Source: UBA4720 sp038227135 (lineage in GTDB: Bacteria > Gemmatimonadota > Gemmatimonadetes > Gemmatimonadales > Gemmatimonadaceae). Taken from it: DNA of 64,000 bases. The notes beneath the pieces were generated by a model that made no database searches, was not told where the DNA came from, and was given only the letters and a program-made list of their open reading frames with translations. Below, piece by piece: positions 60,803 through 64,000 of the stretch; position 1 is the stretch's first letter; the number at the start of each line of letters is the position of its first letter. The DNA is taken from the NCBI GenBank assembly GCA_038227135.1, contig JBBRQC010000008.1, positions 24,237 to 88,236 on the forward strand. Reading direction: 5' to 3'. Both the position numbers and the translations under genes were made by a program.

Positions 60803-63109
60803 GTGTCGGAAGTGACCCCACGGCCGGGCGATCCCGCAATCACCCCCGCACTGGTCGCGGAGCACGGGATAACAACGCACGAGTACGATCGACTCGTCGC
60901 CATGCTCGGCCGCACGCCGACATTCACGGAGCTCGGGATCGTGAGTGCGTTGTGGAGCGAGCACTGCTCGTACAAGCATTCGCGGCCAGTTCTGAAGACG
61001 CTTCCCACCGAAGCTCCGTACGTTCTTCAGGGTCCGGGCGAGAACGCCGGCGTGATCTCGATCGGCGAGGGCCTGGCGGTCGCGTTCAAGATCGAATCCC
61101 ACAATCATCCGTCGGCAGTCGAGCCGTATCAGGGAGCGGCGACCGGAGTGGGCGGCATTCTTCGCGACGTGTTCACGATGGGCGCCAGGCCGATCGCGAT
61201 GCTGAACTCACTCCGATTCGGAAGTCTGGATAGCGCCAGAGTGAGGTATCTCTTTTCCGGTGTGGTCAAGGGAATCGGCGACTACGGCAACTGCGTCGGA
61301 ATCCCGACGGTGGCTGGCGAGATAGTCTTCGACCCGGCATACGCGAACAACCCGCTCGTCAACGCGATGTGCGTGGGCTTGCTGCACGAGGACGATCTGA
61401 TCCGTGCCAAGGCCGAAGGCGTGGGGAATCCAATCATCGCAGTTGGCGCGCGCACCGGCAGAGATGGAATTCACGGAGCGTCGTTCGCCTCGGAAGACCT
61501 CTCCGAAGCGAGCGATGCCAAGCGCCCTCGCATTCAGGTTGGCGATCCTTTCACAGAAAAGCTCCTCCTCGAAGCGAGCCTCGAGCTGATCAAGAGCGGG
61601 CACATCGTCGCGATCCAGGACATGGGGGCGGCAGGCCTCACTTCGTCTTCGGCAGAGATGGCCGAGCGCGGCGACGTCGGGGTGACGATCGACGTGACCA
61701 AGGTACCCACTCGCGAGAGCGGGATGAGTCCGTACGAGATTCTGTTGAGCGAATCCCAGGAACGGATGCTCGTCGTGGCGAAGCGGGGACACGAGGACGC
61801 GGTGCGGGAGATCCTGGAGAAATGGGATTTGACCGCGGCCGTGATTGGCGAAGTGATCGCAGAGCCCGTGTACCGGGTGACTGAAGGCGCGAATGTGGTC
61901 GCCGAATTTCCCGGATCGAGACTCGTCACGGAATGTCCTTCATATTCGCCCGAAGCCCGCGAGTCGGAGGCAATCAAGGCGCTGCGTTCCGAGGATCCGC
62001 TTGCCGTCACGGAGCGCGCAGAGGAGGCTGACCCGGTCTGGACACTGGAGACGTTATTGTCAGCGCCGACCATCGCCAGCAAATCGTGGGCGTATCGCCA
62101 GTACGATTCAACGGTTCGCACGAACACCGTTATCGGGCCGGGCGGCGACGCAGCGGTTCTCCGGGTTCGCGGGACCAACAAAGCCATTGCAGTAAAGACC
62201 GATTGCAACGGGCGGTACGTTTATCTCGATCCGCGGGTGGGTGGACGGATTGCGGTAGCTGAGGCTGCGCGCAACGTCGCCTGCACCGGAGCGCGTCCGA
62301 TGGCGATCACGAATTGCCTCAACTTCGGCAACCCGACCCGGCCGGAGGTCTTCTACCAGTTCAGGGAAGCGGTCGGAGGGATGGGCGAGGCTTGCCGTGC
62401 ACTCGGAACCCCGGTGACTGGTGGCAATGTGTCTCTATACAACGAGAGCCCGTCGGGCGCGGTATATCCGACACCGGTGATCGGGATGGTCGGACTGATC
62501 GACGACCTTGCCCACATTACTCGCGCCACGTTCCAGCACGACGGGGACGCGGTGTTGCTGCTCGGCGAGATGGATGGTGAGCTTGGGGGAAGCGAGTATA
62601 TGGCGACGATCCACGGCAAGGTCCTTGGGGCCCCACCCCGCTGCGATCTCGATCTGGAGAAGAGAGTGATCGATTCCCTGCTCGAAGCGATTCGAGCGGG
62701 CGCGGTCAGCTCCGCGCACGATTGCAGCGATGGCGGCCTGGCGATCGCGCTTGCCGAATGTTGCGTGGCGGATCTCGAGTGTCAGAGCGGTGCGGATATA
62801 GATCTGTCGGCATTCGGTGGCATTCCGAATCGAGGCGTACTGTTCGGCGAGACCCAGGCTCGCATTGTCATTTCGAGCTCCGCGCCGGAGAGGGTTCTGG
62901 AGATTGCAGCGAAGATGGGCGTCCGCTGCGCTCGAATCGGCACGGTGCGACGCACGTCCGACACACTTGCGATCAAGCTCGCGGGCTCGGCGCTGAGAGC
63001 GTCACTCGAGCGACTCCGGCGCGTGTACCACGAGACGATCCCGGCAATCATGTCACGCACTCCCGAGCACGCGACATTCGACGAGCTCGCCGCCGTGGTG
63101 GCGCACTAG
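60803..63109 (+). CDS. purL: Phosphoribosylformylglycinamidine synthase subunit PurL
   Basis: A 768-residue synthetase subunit of the small (Bacillus) type, consistent with separate PurS and PurQ. SALWSEHCSYKHSRPVL, IESHNHPSAVEPYQGAATGVGG and the second-half ANPTRPE-like GNPTRPEVFYQF are conserved ATP and substrate-binding parts. GTG start one base after the purQ stop. Confidence 0.97.
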   Translation: MSEVTPRPGDPAITPALVAEHGITTHEYDRLVAMLGRTPTFTELGIVSALWSEHCSYKHSRPVLKTLPTEAPYVLQGPGENAGVISIGEGLAVAFKIESHNHPSAVEPYQGAATGVGGILRDVFTMGARPIAMLNSLRFGSLDSARVRYLFSGVVKGIGDYGNCVGIPTVAGEIVFDPAYANNPLVNAMCVGLLHEDDLIRAKAEGVGNPIIAVGARTGRDGIHGASFASEDLSEASDAKRPRIQVGDPFTEKLLLEASLELIKSGHIVAIQDMGAAGLTSSSAEMAERGDVGVTIDVTKVPTRESGMSPYEILLSESQERMLVVAKRGHEDAVREILEKWDLTAAVIGEVIAEPVYRVTEGANVVAEFPGSRLVTECPSYSPEARESEAIKALRSEDPLAVTERAEEADPVWTLETLLSAPTIASKSWAYRQYDSTVRTNTVIGPGGDAAVLRVRGTNKAIAVKTDCNGRYVYLDPRVGGRIAVAEAARNVACTGARPMAITNCLNFGNPTRPEVFYQFREAVGGMGEACRALGTPVTGGNVSLYNESPSGAVYPTPVIGMVGLIDDLAHITRATFQHDGDAVLLLGEMDGELGGSEYMATIHGKVLGAPPRCDLDLEKRVIDSLLEAIRAGAVSSAHDCSDGGLAIALAECCVADLECQSGADIDLSAFGGIPNRGVLFGETQARIVISSSAPERVLEIAAKMGVRCARIGTVRRTSDTLAIKLAGSALRASLERLRRVYHETIPAIMSRTPEHATFDELAAVVAH

Positions 63110-63110
63110 T

Positions 63111-64000
63111 ATGTGCGGAATCTTCGGCATCTACGGACATGAGAACGCAGCCGCAATGGCGCATCTCGGTCTCTATTCACTCCAGCACCGCGGCCAGGAA
63201 TCTTCGGGCATCATCGCCGTAGACCGGGAGCTCGGCGCGCGAGCCATCAAGAGCATGGGACTCGTCTCCGAATCGCTTGGCGTTTCCGATGTGCAGAGCC
63301 TGCCCGGTGACATCGCGATTGGGCACACGCGCTACAGCACCGCGGGTTCCTCCACGATCGAGAACGCCCAACCGATGCTGGCCAGATTCCGCGATGGACA
63401 CATCGGGCTCGCCCACAACGGGAATCTGACAAACGCGTCGGAGCTGAGACGTGATCTCGAGGACGGCGGCTCCATATTCACGTCGACGATGGACTCGGAG
63501 GTGCTGGTTCATCGAATCGCCCGTTCGTCGTCGGAGAAGCCGGAGGAGAGGCTCGCCGACGCGCTGCGCGGTGTGGAGGGGGCGTACTGCCTCGTCGTCG
63601 CCATCGGAGATACACTGCTCGCTGCCCGCGATCCACGCGGCTGGCGGCCATTGGTGATGGGAAAGCTCGGACGCGCCACAGTTTTCGCATCGGAGACCTG
63701 CGCGCTGGACCTTCTTGGCGCCACAATTGAGAGAGAGGTCAAGCGTGGCGAGATAATCGCCGTGGACCGAAATGGCGTGCGGTCGACCTTTCCACTTGCA
63801 CCAATGGAGTCGCGGAAGTGCGTTTTCGAATACGTCTATTTCTCTCGCCCGGATAGTCAGGTTTTCGGTGGCTCGGTTGACCGCGCGCGCAGGGCACTAG
63901 GGCGCCGTCTCGCCAAAGACTTCCCTGCGCCGTCGGCTGACTTCGTGTTCAGCGTGCCGGACTCCTCGAATTCGGCTGCTCTCGGTTTCGCTGAAGAATC
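63111..64000 (+). CDS. purF: Amidophosphoribosyltransferase (N-terminal part, cut by window edge)
   Basis: The first 296 codons of the enzyme that starts purine synthesis from PRPP and glutamine. The glutaminase Cys2 is exposed directly after the initiator Met (MCGIFGIYG), so no propeptide is needed. SLQHRGQESSGI, GHTRYSTAG, AHNGNL and DPRGWRPL are family motifs. The phosphoribosyltransferase domain begins before the edge (SVPDSSNSAALGFA). ATG one base after the purL stop. Confidence 0.97.
   Translation, partial: MCGIFGIYGHENAAAMAHLGLYSLQHRGQESSGIIAVDRELGARAIKSMGLVSESLGVSDVQSLPGDIAIGHTRYSTAGSSTIENAQPMLARFRDGHIGLAHNGNLTNASELRRDLEDGGSIFTSTMDSEVLVHRIARSSSEKPEERLADALRGVEGAYCLVVAIGDTLLAARDPRGWRPLVMGKLGRATVFASETCALDLLGATIEREVKRGEIIAVDRNGVRSTFPLAPMESRKCVFEYVYFSRPDSQVFGGSVDRARRALGRRLAKDFPAPSADFVFSVPDSSNSAALGFAEE

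Overview
The window comes from a high-GC, Gram-negative (diderm) bacterium. It encodes outer-membrane export and receptor proteins, several probable lipoproteins, a tripartite RND pump and a periplasmic HtrA protease. Gene content and the dense, overlapping gene packing fit Gemmatimonadota best. This is an inference from family content, as the window has no rRNA or other decisive marker. I see no prophage, insertion sequence, CRISPR array or rRNA. Most of the window is tightly packed housekeeping DNA. No gap between genes exceeds 300 bases; the longest is 19523-19809 (287 bases), and I see no gene in it.

Layout. 1-4287 (minus): icd, pepA and an outer-membrane TonB-type receptor that runs off the left edge. 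4381-10150 (plus): a complete outer-membrane factor / adaptor / RND permease efflux operon. 10129-11274 (minus): a seven-repeat beta-propeller lipoprotein and tRNA-Leu(CAA). 11369-13081 (minus): an ECF sigma / anti-sigma / LTxxQ periplasmic protein operon. 13197-16674 (plus): a glycerophosphodiesterase and two exported amidohydrolase-like proteins, the second without metal ligands. 16754-19522 (minus): a small helical protein, rpmA, rplU and RNase G/E. 19810-39081 (minus): a long run with a methyltransferase, acyl-CoA dehydrogenase, M16 peptidase, RecQ, a PLP dehydratase, a 56-residue membrane protein, enoyl-CoA hydratase, a split AtuA, an acyl-CoA carboxyltransferase, a split methylmalonyl-CoA mutase with MeaB, then ybeY, phoH and aspS. 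39101-40213 (plus): rlmN. 40142-50180 (minus): LytR_C protein, YqeK-like protein, panC, panB, folK, folB, trpA, an HD-GYP protein, a HEAT-repeat protein, trpB, trpF and trpC. 50237-50845 (plus): lexA. 50857-52839 (minus): trpD and a coiled-coil protein. 53001-64000 (plus): truA, an aldolase-fold protein, htrA, purB, purC, psd, pssA, purS, purQ, purL and purF (cut by the right edge).

How the genes work together. The acyl-CoA dehydrogenase, enoyl-CoA hydratase, AtuA pair, carboxyltransferase, mutase and MeaB look like a branched-chain, isoprenoid or odd-chain acyl-CoA catabolic set feeding succinyl-CoA; the PLP dehydratase could add propionyl-CoA by way of 2-oxobutyrate. Tryptophan, folate and pantothenate genes form one coupled minus-strand block. 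Purine genes form another on the plus strand, with two phospholipid-synthesis genes embedded in it.

The most unusual features are these: (1) a HEAT-repeat protein and an HD-GYP phosphodiesterase-like protein that share an N-terminal domain and sit, translationally coupled, between trpB and trpA; (2) a fructose-6-phosphate-aldolase-like protein that has lost the Schiff-base lysine and other active-site residues but is kept in the truA-pur operon; (3) a metal-ligand-free amidohydrolase paired with an intact one; (4) three genes whose best start is CTG; (5) a hairpin directly in front of the RNase G/E start codon.
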